NCBI GenBank assembly: GCA_016901395.1
Contig: JAEAMQ010000024.1
Coordinates: 62,001-126,000, forward strand
From: Prevotella sp.
Lineage (GTDB): Bacteria > Bacteroidota > Bacteroidia > Bacteroidales > Bacteroidaceae
Reading direction: 5' to 3'
DNA: 64,000 bases
Positions 43,723-51,480 of this stretch are shown piece by piece; within the stretch, counting starts at the first letter, position 1, and each line of letters opens with the position of its first letter. The notes under the pieces are model-generated. The model worked only from the letters and a program-made list of their open reading frames with translations, ran no database searches and was not told the DNA's origin. A program made the translations under genes and the position numbers.

Positions 43723-44658
43723 TTATCCCTGAGCAGTCAGATCTTTCTCTATCACTTTTCCATGGCTCACGGAGAAACGCCGGTCGAATTCCTCCCGCGT
43801 GCGCTTCCAGCGGTTATGGGTCCAGAGATAGGGCACGGGGTCACGCTGGATAGCCTCTTCAAGCAATTGGAAGAAACGCCGCGTGATCTCAAATTCGGGC
43901 AAGCTGTTGGGCTCGTCGGTGATGAGTCGGTAGGTCACATGGTAATATCCGCGGCGCGGACGTGTCATCTCCACGAAATAAACCACGTCGTTCATCTTCC
44001 TCATGATGCGCTCGGCACCGGTGAAGACGGGTGTTTCGTGATGGAGAAAAGGTAGCCAGCAATGGATGTTTTGCCACTTCGGGGCTTGGTCGGCGATATA
44101 CCCCGTAAGGCTCCGGATCCCTTCCCGCTTCCATGTCACAAGCTGACGGAGGATGTCGCGCTTAGGCACGGGGATGGCATTGGGCGGATAAGACCTGATC
44201 TGGAAAAACAGATGGTCGAACGCCTTGCTGTGCAACGGGTCATAGATGAGGCATTGCCGACGTGTCGGCTCCATGTCATAGCCCACGTGCGACAGCCATT
44301 CCCAGTTGCAATAATGGCCGAGGATGGCTGCCGTGTTGCGTCCCTGACGATACCATTCCTCGTGATCGGCCGAATTGGTGATGATAAGTCGGCGACGCAA
44401 CTCGCTCTTACTGATGCTCAACAGCTTCACCGCCTCAAAGAAATAATCACAGAACCAATGATAGAATCCACGCTCAATACGCCGGATCTCGGCTTCATCC
44501 TTTTCGGGAAAAGCTGATGAAAGGTTGTTTCTCACGATTTTCCGGCGATAGCCAATGACCCTGTAGACAAAGAAATACTCTATGTCTGACAGCGCGTAGA
44601 GCACCCAAAAGGGTAGCAGTGAAAGCGCGTAGAAGAGATAATATACGAGTTTTGTCAA
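43723..44658 (-). CDS. Lipid A biosynthesis acyltransferase (LpxL/HtrB family)
   Basis: The 311-aa protein has an N-terminal membrane anchor (LVYYLFYALSLLPFWVLYALSDIEYFF). It carries the H-x4-E catalytic motif as GHYCNWEWLS near residue 115, followed by YDPLHSKAFDHLFFQIR and GIRSLTGYIADQAP (the conserved DQ). It adds a secondary acyl chain to the lipid A precursor at the inner face of the inner membrane. It is the last gene of a minus-strand run with DUF2007, the MsbA-like exporter and miaB, but a 157-bp repeat stretch separates it from DUF2007. Confidence 0.93.
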   Translation of the reverse strand: MTKLVYYLFYALSLLPFWVLYALSDIEYFFVYRVIGYRRKIVRNNLSSAFPEKDEAEIRRIERGFYHWFCDYFFEAVKLLSISKSELRRRLIITNSADHEEWYRQGRNTAAILGHYCNWEWLSHVGYDMEPTRRQCLIYDPLHSKAFDHLFFQIRSYPPNAIPVPKRDILRQLVTWKREGIRSLTGYIADQAPKWQNIHCWLPFLHHETPVFTGAERIMRKMNDVVYFVEMTRPRRGYYHVTYRLITDEPNSLPEFEITRRFFQLLEEAIQRDPVPYLWTHNRWKRTREEFDRRFSVSHGKVIEKDLTAQG

Positions 44659-44659
44659 T

Positions 44660-44775
44660 GCGTTTGGTGAGTTGGCGGGGTGGTGTGGTAGTGAGTTGGT
44701 GGGGTGGTGGGGATGGTTTGTTGGTTTGTTGGCGGGTTGGAGTGGTGTTGAGTTGGGTTGTTAGTGGGGTGGATT
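44660..44775. repeat. GTTGGTGGGG-type low-complexity repeat
   Basis: Over 110 bp of almost only G and T (GTTGGTGGGGTGGTG and GTTTGTTGGCGGGTTGG runs) lie between two minus-strand genes. It is the same sequence type that frames the four-helix-bundle gene at 6.7-7.3 kb, but no such gene is present here. Confidence 0.85.
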
Positions 44776-44814
44776 GGGGCGAGGAAGCGATGGCATCAGG
44801 ACCGGAAGGTCGGG

Positions 44815-45036
44815 CTATCGGTTAGCCATGATGTCGTCGGCGATATCCTTTGCCCGTGCCTCGTCTTTCTCAAAGACCCGGATGGCGTAGCCCGGGAAGG
44901 GACCATAACCGCCGTTCACACCCGTGATGGTCTGGTCAATCACCATGCTGGAGATGTCATTCTCAGCAAGAGTCTGCTTGATTACTTCTGCGATAAAGGG
45001 GTTGTCGCAGGTAATGATGGTCTTTAGGTTTTCCAT
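44815..45036 (-). CDS. DUF2007 domain small protein
   Basis: The 73-aa protein matches the DUF2007 'putative signal transducing' domain: TIITCDNPFIAEVIKQTLAENDIS, a short strand, then GYAIRVFEKDEARAKDIADDI. The fold is a small ferredoxin-like unit related to regulatory PII-like domains. It has no signal peptide. It lies 30 bp downstream of the ABC exporter gene on the same strand and is likely co-transcribed. The function is unknown. Confidence 0.88.
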   Translation of the reverse strand: MENLKTIITCDNPFIAEVIKQTLAENDISSMVIDQTITGVNGGYGPFPGYAIRVFEKDEARAKDIADDIMANR

Positions 45037-45066
45037 AATGTAGCGTGTTACTGTTGATATTCGGGG

Positions 45067-46923
45067 TTATTGCTGCATGTCGTGCAGCTTTTTGTAGTAG
45101 CCGTTACGGGCGAGAAGTTCGTCGTGGGTGCCTCTTTCGACAATCCTTCCCTCATGGATGACACAGATTTCATCGGCATTCTTGATCGTCGACAGGCGGT
45201 GAGCGATGGCAATCGTGGTACGCGTCTTCATGAGTTTGAACAGCGCATCCTGCACCAATCGTTCGCTTTCGGTGTCGAGTGCCGACGTGGCCTCGTCGAG
45301 AATGAGTATCGGCGGATTCTTCAGTATGGCCCGGGCGATGCTCACCCGCTGTCGTTGGCCACCCGAAAGACGTCCGCCACGGTCGCCGATATTGGTGTCA
45401 AAGCCATGCTCCGACTCCATGATGAAGTCGTAGGCATTGGCGATTTTCGCCGCCCTCACCACGTCGTCCATCGTCGCATTGTCCACGCCGAAGGTGATAT
45501 TATTATAGAAGGTGTCGTTGAAAAGGATGGCTTCCTGGTTCACATTGCCTATCAATCCGCGCAAATCGTGTATGCCAAGGTCTTTGACATTGATGTCGTC
45601 GATGCGCACTTCGCCCTCCTGCACGTCGTAATAACGGGGTATCAGGTCGACGAGCGTAGACTTTCCGCCACCGCTCTGACCCACCAACGCGATGGTTTTA
45701 CCCTTGGGAATGACCAGGTCAACATCGCGCAGCACCCATTTCGGCTCCGTCTTTCCTTCCTCATCTGAGGAGGAATCGTAGGCAAAGGAGACGTGGCTGA
45801 ACGCGATTTCATGATGAAAACCGTCGATGTGCACAGGCTTTTCGGGTTCGGTGATGGCCACCTCAGCCTTCAATATCTTGTCCACGCGCTCCATCGAAGC
45901 CAGTCCTTTGGGGATGTTGTAGCTGGCTTTGGAAAACTCTTTCAGCGGATTGATGATGCTGTAGAGCATCACCAGATAATAGATAAACGACGGACCGGAG
46001 AGGCTGTGATATTTCAACACGAGGATACCACCCACCCAAAGCACGATGACAATCATCAGCGTGCCGAGAAATTCGCTCATCGGGTGGGCCATTTGCTGAC
46101 GGATATTCACCCGCATGATGTTGTCTCGGTAGTCGGAATTGACCTTGTCGAACCTGCGGTTCATTTTCTCCTCGGCCCCGAAAGCCTTGATAATGCGCAG
46201 TCCGCCGAGCGTCTCCTCCACCTGACTCATGGTGTCGCTCCACAGCGTCTGGGCCTTGATGCTGCGCTGTTTGAGCTTGCGTCCCACAAATCCCATGAAC
46301 CAACCGAAGAGCGGAACAAACACAATGGTGAACACCGTGAGCTGCCAGTTGACATAGATGAGGGTCACAAAGTAGACAATAATGAGTATGGGGTTCTTGA
46401 AAAGCATGTCGAGCGACGACATGATGCTGTTTTCTATCTCCTGCACATCGCCGCTCATGCGGGCAATGATGTCGCCCTTTCGCTCCTCGGAGAAGAAGCC
46501 GAGGTGGAGTGCATTGATTTTCTGATAGAGCTGATTGCGGATGTCACGCACCACGCCGGTGCGTATGGGGATGACCGTTGCCGAACTCAGGAAGTAGGCT
46601 CCGGTCTTCAAAAAGGTCATGAACGCGAGCAGCAGGCCGATGAGCAACAGCGTAGTGGTCTGCCCAAACTGCCCGATGAGCTGTTGCACCACATAGTTGG
46701 CATCGTTGCTCAACACGTCTTTGAAGTCGCCTTCGCCTATCATCATCAGTCGGGTGGCAGCCTGATGGTCGTCAGACTGAAACAGTATCTGCAGGATGGG
46801 AATGAGCGCAGCAAAGGAGAATATATTCAATATTGCAGAGAGAATATTGAATACAACAGAGAGTACGAGGTACTTCTTGTAAGGAGGCAGAAACCTCCGC
46901 AACACTTGAATAAATTCCTTCAT
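45067..46923 (-). CDS. MsbA-like ABC exporter (permease-ATPase fusion)
   Basis: The 618-aa half-transporter has six membrane helices in the first 330 residues and a C-terminal nucleotide-binding domain: Walker A GQSGGGKST near residue 425, signature LSGGQRQRVS, Walker B ILILDEATSALD and the switch His in IAIAHRLST. It works as a homodimer. Its place among lipid A, LOS-core and acyltransferase genes suggests that it flips lipid A-core or a related lipid across the inner membrane, as MsbA does; that role is inferred. It follows miaB by 30 bp in the same direction. Confidence 0.9.
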   Translation of the reverse strand: MKEFIQVLRRFLPPYKKYLVLSVVFNILSAILNIFSFAALIPILQILFQSDDHQAATRLMMIGEGDFKDVLSNDANYVVQQLIGQFGQTTTLLLIGLLLAFMTFLKTGAYFLSSATVIPIRTGVVRDIRNQLYQKINALHLGFFSEERKGDIIARMSGDVQEIENSIMSSLDMLFKNPILIIVYFVTLIYVNWQLTVFTIVFVPLFGWFMGFVGRKLKQRSIKAQTLWSDTMSQVEETLGGLRIIKAFGAEEKMNRRFDKVNSDYRDNIMRVNIRQQMAHPMSEFLGTLMIVIVLWVGGILVLKYHSLSGPSFIYYLVMLYSIINPLKEFSKASYNIPKGLASMERVDKILKAEVAITEPEKPVHIDGFHHEIAFSHVSFAYDSSSDEEGKTEPKWVLRDVDLVIPKGKTIALVGQSGGGKSTLVDLIPRYYDVQEGEVRIDDINVKDLGIHDLRGLIGNVNQEAILFNDTFYNNITFGVDNATMDDVVRAAKIANAYDFIMESEHGFDTNIGDRGGRLSGGQRQRVSIARAILKNPPILILDEATSALDTESERLVQDALFKLMKTRTTIAIAHRLSTIKNADEICVIHEGRIVERGTHDELLARNGYYKKLHDMQQ

Positions 46924-46953
46924 CGTCTAAAATTTCATGTCATCCCACCGTGA

Positions 46954-48339
46954 TTACGCCTCGACGGGTTCGCCAAAGAGCGTTGCCGATGAGCTGCCGG
47001 TAATCCTCACCTTCACAAATTCGCCGATATGGTGGTTGCCCTTGGCTATCACCACGGCCTTGTTTTGCTCCGTGCGGCCCATGAGTTGTTCTCTGCTGCG
47101 CTTGGCAAAGCGCTCGATGAGTATCACAAACTCCTTGCCCTCGTCCTTCTTGTTCTGCTCGGCGCTGATCTCGGTCTGCAGTTTGATGAGTTCGTTCAGG
47201 CGCGCCACCTTCACCTCTTCGGGCACATTGTCGGGCAGATGCTTGGCCGCATACGTACCCGGACGCTCGCTATACTTGAACATGAAGGCTGAGTCGAAGC
47301 CCACCTCACGCACCAGACTGAGTGTCTGCTGCTGGTCTTCCTCGGTCTCATTGTGGTAGCCCACGAAGATATCCGTGGTCAATCCGCATCCGGGAATGAT
47401 GCGCTTGATGGCCGCCACCTTGTCGAGATACTCCTCGCGGGTGTATTTTCGGTTCATCAGATGGAGTATCTTGTTGCTTCCGCTCTGTGCCGGGAAGTGG
47501 ATATGGTTGCACAGATTGGGTTCGGCGGCAATGGCGTGGAGGATGTCTTCGGTCATATCCTCGGGGTTGGAGGTGGTAAACCGCACCCGCATGTCGGGCA
47601 CCGACTGTGCCACCAGGCGCAGCAATTCGGCAAACGAAGTGCCGTTTTCGGGTCGCTTGCCATTGGGCAGCAGACCGTAGCTGTTCACATTCTGCCCCAG
47701 AAGCGTCACTTCCTTAAATCCCTTGTCGTGCAGGTCGCGCACCTCTTTCAGTATGCTGTCCACGTCGCGGCTGCGCTCGCGGCCTCGGGTGTAGGGCACG
47801 ATGCAGTAGTGGCAGAAGTTGTTGCAGCCACGCATGATACTCACAAATCCGCTGATGCGGTTGCCCCCGATGCGCTGCGGGATAATGTCGCGGTAGGTTT
47901 CGGTGGTCGACAGGTTCACGTCTACCGCCGGCTGACCCAGCTCTACCGCCGCAATCATCTCGGGCAGATTGAGGTAGGCATCGGGTCCGCACACCAGATT
48001 GGCGTGGTGGTTCTCCACCAAGTCGTCCTTGACACGTTCGGCCATACATCCGAGCACGCCCAGAATGGGGGTCAGGTGGGTTGATTTGTGATTTGTGATT
48101 TGTGAATTACGAGTTGCCTCTGCGCGCTTCCGCTGCTCGGCGTGAAGTGTGTCGAGGCGGTGGTAAATCTTGTTTTCGGCATTCTCACGCACCGAACAGG
48201 TGTTGAGGAATATGGCGTCGGCCTCGGCTTCGTTGTCTGTCAGCTCGTAGCCGGCCATCTGCATGACCGATGCAACGACCTCTGAATCAGCGACATTCAT
48301 CTGGCATCCGTAGGTCTCAATATATAATTTCTTACTCAT
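46954..48339 (-). CDS. miaB: tRNA-2-methylthio-N6-dimethylallyladenosine synthase
   Basis: MiaB (461 aa) is a radical-SAM methylthiotransferase that modifies A37 of tRNAs. The N-terminal [4Fe-4S] ligands are in YGCQMNVADSE, FLNTCSVRENAE and LGVLGCMAERV. The radical-SAM CxxxCxxC cluster is in MRGCNNFCHYCIVPYTRG near residue 175, and the TRAM domain closes the protein. Odd: between the second and third N-terminal Cys an extra stretch, EATRNSQITNHKSTHLTP, is encoded by a low-complexity repeat usually seen between genes. It appears to be first in a run with the ABC exporter and DUF2007. Confidence 0.96.
   Translation of the reverse strand: MSKKLYIETYGCQMNVADSEVVASVMQMAGYELTDNEAEADAIFLNTCSVRENAENKIYHRLDTLHAEQRKRAEATRNSQITNHKSTHLTPILGVLGCMAERVKDDLVENHHANLVCGPDAYLNLPEMIAAVELGQPAVDVNLSTTETYRDIIPQRIGGNRISGFVSIMRGCNNFCHYCIVPYTRGRERSRDVDSILKEVRDLHDKGFKEVTLLGQNVNSYGLLPNGKRPENGTSFAELLRLVAQSVPDMRVRFTTSNPEDMTEDILHAIAAEPNLCNHIHFPAQSGSNKILHLMNRKYTREEYLDKVAAIKRIIPGCGLTTDIFVGYHNETEEDQQQTLSLVREVGFDSAFMFKYSERPGTYAAKHLPDNVPEEVKVARLNELIKLQTEISAEQNKKDEGKEFVILIERFAKRSREQLMGRTEQNKAVVIAKGNHHIGEFVKVRITGSSSATLFGEPVEA
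48074..48114 (-). repeat. Intergenic-type repeat inside miaB
   Basis: The plus strand reads GATTTGTGATTTGTG repeats (minus-strand CACAAATCACAAATCA). It encodes NSQITNHKS in frame in MiaB, between otherwise conserved blocks. Confidence 0.8.
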
Positions 48340-48364
48340 GTTGGTTCTATTGCATTTAAGGTTG

Positions 48365-48372
48365 CAAAGTTA
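48365..48372 (-). promoter_or_regulatory. miaB promoter -7 element
   Basis: CAAAGTTA on the plus strand is TAACTTTG on the minus strand, 25 bp before the miaB start. Confidence 0.6.
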
Positions 48373-48489
48373 CGAATAATAATCCACATTCGCCGGGAAA
48401 GAGCGAGAAAATAAGTTTTCAGTGCCTTTTGACTGTAGCCCGTCTGGCTTCGCAGCCTGCCCCGTTTGCCAGAGGGGCTTTGTCAAGGC

Positions 48490-48552
48490 GTCCCCACGGC
48501 TTGGGGACATTGGTCCCAGGGGCTGGGAATGGTGTTCCCACGCTGTGGGACT
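48490..48552. repeat. Array E: three palindromic units, 22-bp period
   Basis: Units GTCCCCACGGCTTGGGGAC, GGTCCCAGGGGCTGGGAAT and GTTCCCACGCTGTGGGACT start at 48490, 48512 and 48534 with 3-bp spacers. Degenerate G/C-rich sequence before it (48441-48489) may be older units. Confidence 0.88.
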
Positions 48553-48559
48553 ACGCTCA

Positions 48560-48600
48560 AAAGCTACAAAAAAAACACCGCAAACCGGATGTTTGCGGTG
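48560..48600 (-). terminator. Intrinsic terminator of the PAP2 gene
   Basis: Arms CACCGCAAAC (48576-48585) and GTTTGCGGTG (48591-48600) pair perfectly. On the minus strand the hairpin is followed by eight T. Confidence 0.85.
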
Positions 48601-48621
48601 CGTATAGATTGGAAACGGAGG

Positions 48622-49605
48622 CTATCGGGAGGCTCTGCCCCTCTTCGGTTCTTTATAAACCTTGCTCCAGAAGAGGTAGAAGGCGATGCCGAAGAGTAGT
48701 CCGGCAAACACGTCGATGGCGTAGTGGGCACGGATATAGACCGTGGCCAGGCAGATGAGCGTGGCAAAAGGCAGGATCGAGAAGAAGAGTTTGCGGCTTC
48801 CCGAACGCCAGGCCAGCAGCAAACAAACCACCGATATGCCCACGTGGGAACTCGGGAAGGCTGCCGTGGGACGTTCGCCGGAGTTGTGGGCGGCAGCCAC
48901 CAGTTGATAGAAAATGCCGTCTTTGTAGCCCGGCGATGGCAACATCTCCATGTGGTTGCAGAAATAATCATGCACGTTGGGGAACACGCCTTTGGCGATC
49001 TGGTCCAGTCCCACGGCCTTGTAATAATACATTGGGCCTGTGACGGGCAGGATGTCATAGATGAGATAGAATGCAAAAAACGATGCCAGGATGATGAATG
49101 CTGCCCGCTCAAAATCTTTGTAACGCTGGAAAAAGTAGTAGAGCGTCACGGCTGCGATAATCGGGAAATAGCTCGCATAGGCCATATCCATCAGCTCGCT
49201 CATCCATATCTGTGGCCAGTCCTCGCAGAAAGTCAGGGCCGGCTGAAACCCGAAAATGCTCTGTTCGGCCCGTGCAAACACGTGGTCGAGATTGGGAAAG
49301 AGGCAGTTCAACAGGTAGGTGTCTGAGTACCACCAGCTCAACATGGCCAGCTGCGCCACGACACGGAGCAACCGTGTGAGCCTGCAGGGCACCAGCCGAA
49401 ACACCACCCACATGCCGAGGGTGATGGAAGCCATGCGCACCCGCCCCCATATCATGGCATCAGGGTTGTGGAGTTTGGTCATGCCAAAGAGCACGAGGAG
49501 CAGCGTCACCACCGTATAGGCAATGATAATCCATTCCAAACCCATAAGACCCTTGGGGGCCTTTTTCTCCAATTCAATGTATTTTTTTAAGTTCATGCTT
49601 TTCAA
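48622..49605 (-). CDS. PAP2 family membrane phosphatase/transferase
   Basis: The 327-aa protein has about six hydrophobic segments. The PAP2 active-site blocks lie in the C-terminal part: AAFPSSHVGISVV near residue 245 (PSSH) and TVYIRAHYAIDVFAGLLFG near 290 (RxHYxxDVxAG). The overall size and N-terminal half resemble the inositol-phosphoceramide-synthase-like branch of PAP2 enzymes. Activity on lipid phosphates at the outer face of the inner membrane is expected. It is 6 bp downstream of the epimerase gene on the same strand, so co-transcription is likely. The substrate is unknown. Confidence 0.88.
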   Translation of the reverse strand: MKSMNLKKYIELEKKAPKGLMGLEWIIIAYTVVTLLLVLFGMTKLHNPDAMIWGRVRMASITLGMWVVFRLVPCRLTRLLRVVAQLAMLSWWYSDTYLLNCLFPNLDHVFARAEQSIFGFQPALTFCEDWPQIWMSELMDMAYASYFPIIAAVTLYYFFQRYKDFERAAFIILASFFAFYLIYDILPVTGPMYYYKAVGLDQIAKGVFPNVHDYFCNHMEMLPSPGYKDGIFYQLVAAAHNSGERPTAAFPSSHVGISVVCLLLAWRSGSRKLFFSILPFATLICLATVYIRAHYAIDVFAGLLFGIAFYLFWSKVYKEPKRGRASR

Positions 49606-49611
49606 AGGCCA

Positions 49612-50607
49612 TTAGAGCCAGTGATTTTCTTTATACCACGCCATTGTCTCCCTGACGCCTTGCTGCAGTCCGAAATGCGGATGATAGCCCAGTTCGTCAC
49701 AGGCCGGCTCGATGTTACATCGCCAGTTGCGTTGTTTCAGAATGTTGTATTTGTCATTATTGAGGGCGGAAGTCTTGCCGGTCATCCGACCGATATACTC
49801 GCCAAAGAATGTCACCACCTTGAGCACCCACACCGGAGCCTTGATTCTGATCCACCAGGGATGGCCCAGTTCGTCGTGGATATAGTCGCTGAAGGTGCTG
49901 CTCTGGTACACGTTGCCGTCTGAAAGGAAGTATTTGCGTCCCGACATGCCGCGGTCGAGGGCCAGGAATACGGCCTGCACCACGTCGGCCACATAGACGA
50001 AGGTGATGTCCTGCCGCTTAAATCCCACGCTGAAATCCACATGTTCCTTGATGCTCTTGGCCATGAGAAAATAGTCTTTCTCACGCGGGCCATATACGCC
50101 CGTGGGTCGAAGGATGATATAGTTGAAGTCGTTTCCGATGGAGTCGAGATATCGTTCGGTCTTGAGTTTGCTCTGGCCGTAGGCGGTATTGGGGTGCGGA
50201 ATATCGCTCTCCTCAATCTCCTGATAGGGGCGTTGCTCCCTGATGGCCCCATAGACACTCAGCGAACTGAGGTAGATAAACCGTTTCAGGGGCATCTGCA
50301 ACTTCAGGATGGCCTGTACCAGATTGACCGTTCCCTGATAGTTCACGTTGAAGAAGTCGTCGCTTTTGAGACATTTCGTCACGCCGGCGGCATGCACCAC
50401 GTAGTCGAACTCATGTTCCCGGAGCTGCTCCATGAGCCTTTCCTCCGACGAGAAATCCAGTTCGATGAAGTGGATGCGGCTGTCCTGCAGATACTCTCGG
50501 GAGCTGCTTTTCCTCACCGCAGCCCAAGTTTCAAATCCCTGGCGCAGTGCTTCTTCCACTATGAAACTGCCAATGAAACCGCTGGCACCGGTTACAAGTA
50601 TCTTCAT
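49612..50607 (-). CDS. NAD-dependent epimerase/dehydratase (extended SDR)
   Basis: The 331-aa Rossmann-fold protein begins ILVTGASGFIGSFIVEEALRQG (GxxGxxG). It shows VVHAAGVTKC, the Ser in IYLSSLSVYG, and the catalytic YxxxK as AYGQSKLKTERYL, then LRPTGVYGPRE. It belongs to extended SDRs acting on nucleotide-sugars or sterol-like substrates (3-beta-HSD type). Its position before a PAP2 gene suggests lipid or glycan work. Its start overlaps the stop of the PIN-domain gene by four bases, so it is translated from the same mRNA as the toxin/antitoxin pair, an unusual linkage. Confidence 0.9.
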   Translation of the reverse strand: MKILVTGASGFIGSFIVEEALRQGFETWAAVRKSSSREYLQDSRIHFIELDFSSEERLMEQLREHEFDYVVHAAGVTKCLKSDDFFNVNYQGTVNLVQAILKLQMPLKRFIYLSSLSVYGAIREQRPYQEIEESDIPHPNTAYGQSKLKTERYLDSIGNDFNYIILRPTGVYGPREKDYFLMAKSIKEHVDFSVGFKRQDITFVYVADVVQAVFLALDRGMSGRKYFLSDGNVYQSSTFSDYIHDELGHPWWIRIKAPVWVLKVVTFFGEYIGRMTGKTSALNNDKYNILKQRNWRCNIEPACDELGYHPHFGLQQGVRETMAWYKENHWL

Positions 50608-51026
50608 TGGAGCGTGAAAAACTGATTAAAGAACTCTGAGGCCGTCATCACGGGCACCTCTCCCGTCTGTGGGAAGTGCTTTTTGTTATTAGTGATAATC
50701 ACCTTACACTCTGATCCAAGAGCGGAATAATATTGCAAGGTGTCCTCAGCATCAGGTGAAATCGACTGAAAAGCCTGATCAAATTCTATCTCACCCATAG
50801 GTGAAATGTGGATAAGCTGTCTCAATTCCTTGACGCTTTCAAATACCCTTTCATATCCCAAGTATTTTCTCAGGATATAAATACAATTGACAAAGGTCAG
50901 CGAAGAGGCAAACAACTGAATACGGTTTTCGCTGCTCAACTGCAGCAAGTTCAATTCAATTTGATAGCCTTCTCTCTTTTGCAAAATGTCAATAATGACA
51001 TTGGTGTCAAGGAATACATTCATCAT
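50604..51026 (-). CDS. PIN-domain protein, probable toxin (VapC-like)
   Basis: The 140-aa protein has the PIN-domain opening NVFLDTNVIIDILQKREGY with the first catalytic Asp. A central acidic region follows (EIEFDQAFQSISPDAEDTLQYYSAL), then the last strand VIITNNKKHFPQT, where many members have an Asp or Asn near the TxN block. PIN proteins are Mg-dependent RNases and act as VapC-type toxins. The upstream 106-aa protein overlaps it by four bases and would be the antitoxin. The start may be the first or second Met (51026 or 51023). The toxin role is inferred from domain and gene pair. Confidence 0.82.
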   Translation of the reverse strand: MMNVFLDTNVIIDILQKREGYQIELNLLQLSSENRIQLFASSLTFVNCIYILRKYLGYERVFESVKELRQLIHISPMGEIEFDQAFQSISPDAEDTLQYYSALGSECKVIITNNKKHFPQTGEVPVMTASEFFNQFFTLQ

Positions 51027-51343
51027 AGACCGTACTTCTCCTTTAAATATTCGGTTCTGTAACGGTCACCATTCATGTCTTCTGTCTCATTGGCAATGTC
51101 TGGATTTTGCTCCGCAGGTATGATTCCGGCCAAACGCTGAACCATAGGAGACATTTCCTCAACCTCCCGCATCCGATAAACGGGTTTGGCGTTATCGTCG
51201 GGAGAAGTCATTTCACCATCCTCCAAGGCGGCTTCCTCGTTGAGTTTCGATGCAAGCAGTCTCTTATCATCGGGAGTAAGCGGCAACTGTCGCAAATACC
51301 CGAGTATGGAATTGATGGAATGATTGGTGTTCGCTGTGTTCAT
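51023..51343 (-). CDS. Probable antitoxin of the PIN-domain pair
   Basis: The 106-aa acidic protein precedes and overlaps the PIN gene (ATGA overlap), the normal order for antitoxin-toxin operons. The N-terminal half NSILGYLRQLPLTPDDKRLLASKLNEEAAL looks helical and could bind DNA or dimerise. The C-terminal half (about 55 residues, rich in Glu, Asp and Met) is probably disordered until it wraps the toxin. I do not recognise a named antitoxin family. A TAACTTTG promoter box lies 26 bp upstream. Confidence 0.72.
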   Translation of the reverse strand: MNTANTNHSINSILGYLRQLPLTPDDKRLLASKLNEEAALEDGEMTSPDDNAKPVYRMREVEEMSPMVQRLAGIIPAEQNPDIANETEDMNGDRYRTEYLKEKYGL

Positions 51344-51368
51344 TGATAATCCTCCAATATTCAGGTTA

Positions 51369-51376
51369 CAAAGTTA
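51369..51376 (-). promoter_or_regulatory. Promoter of the toxin/antitoxin-epimerase operon
   Basis: CAAAGTTA on the plus strand is TAACTTTG on the minus strand, 26 bp before the antitoxin start. Confidence 0.55.
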
Positions 51377-51480
51377 CTACATTTCCAATGAATTGCAAAA
51401 TAATCAAAATGAAATTAGGATACTTCAATTCTTTTTTGTTAATTTGCATACAATTGTATATTACTTAAAACCAACAAACT

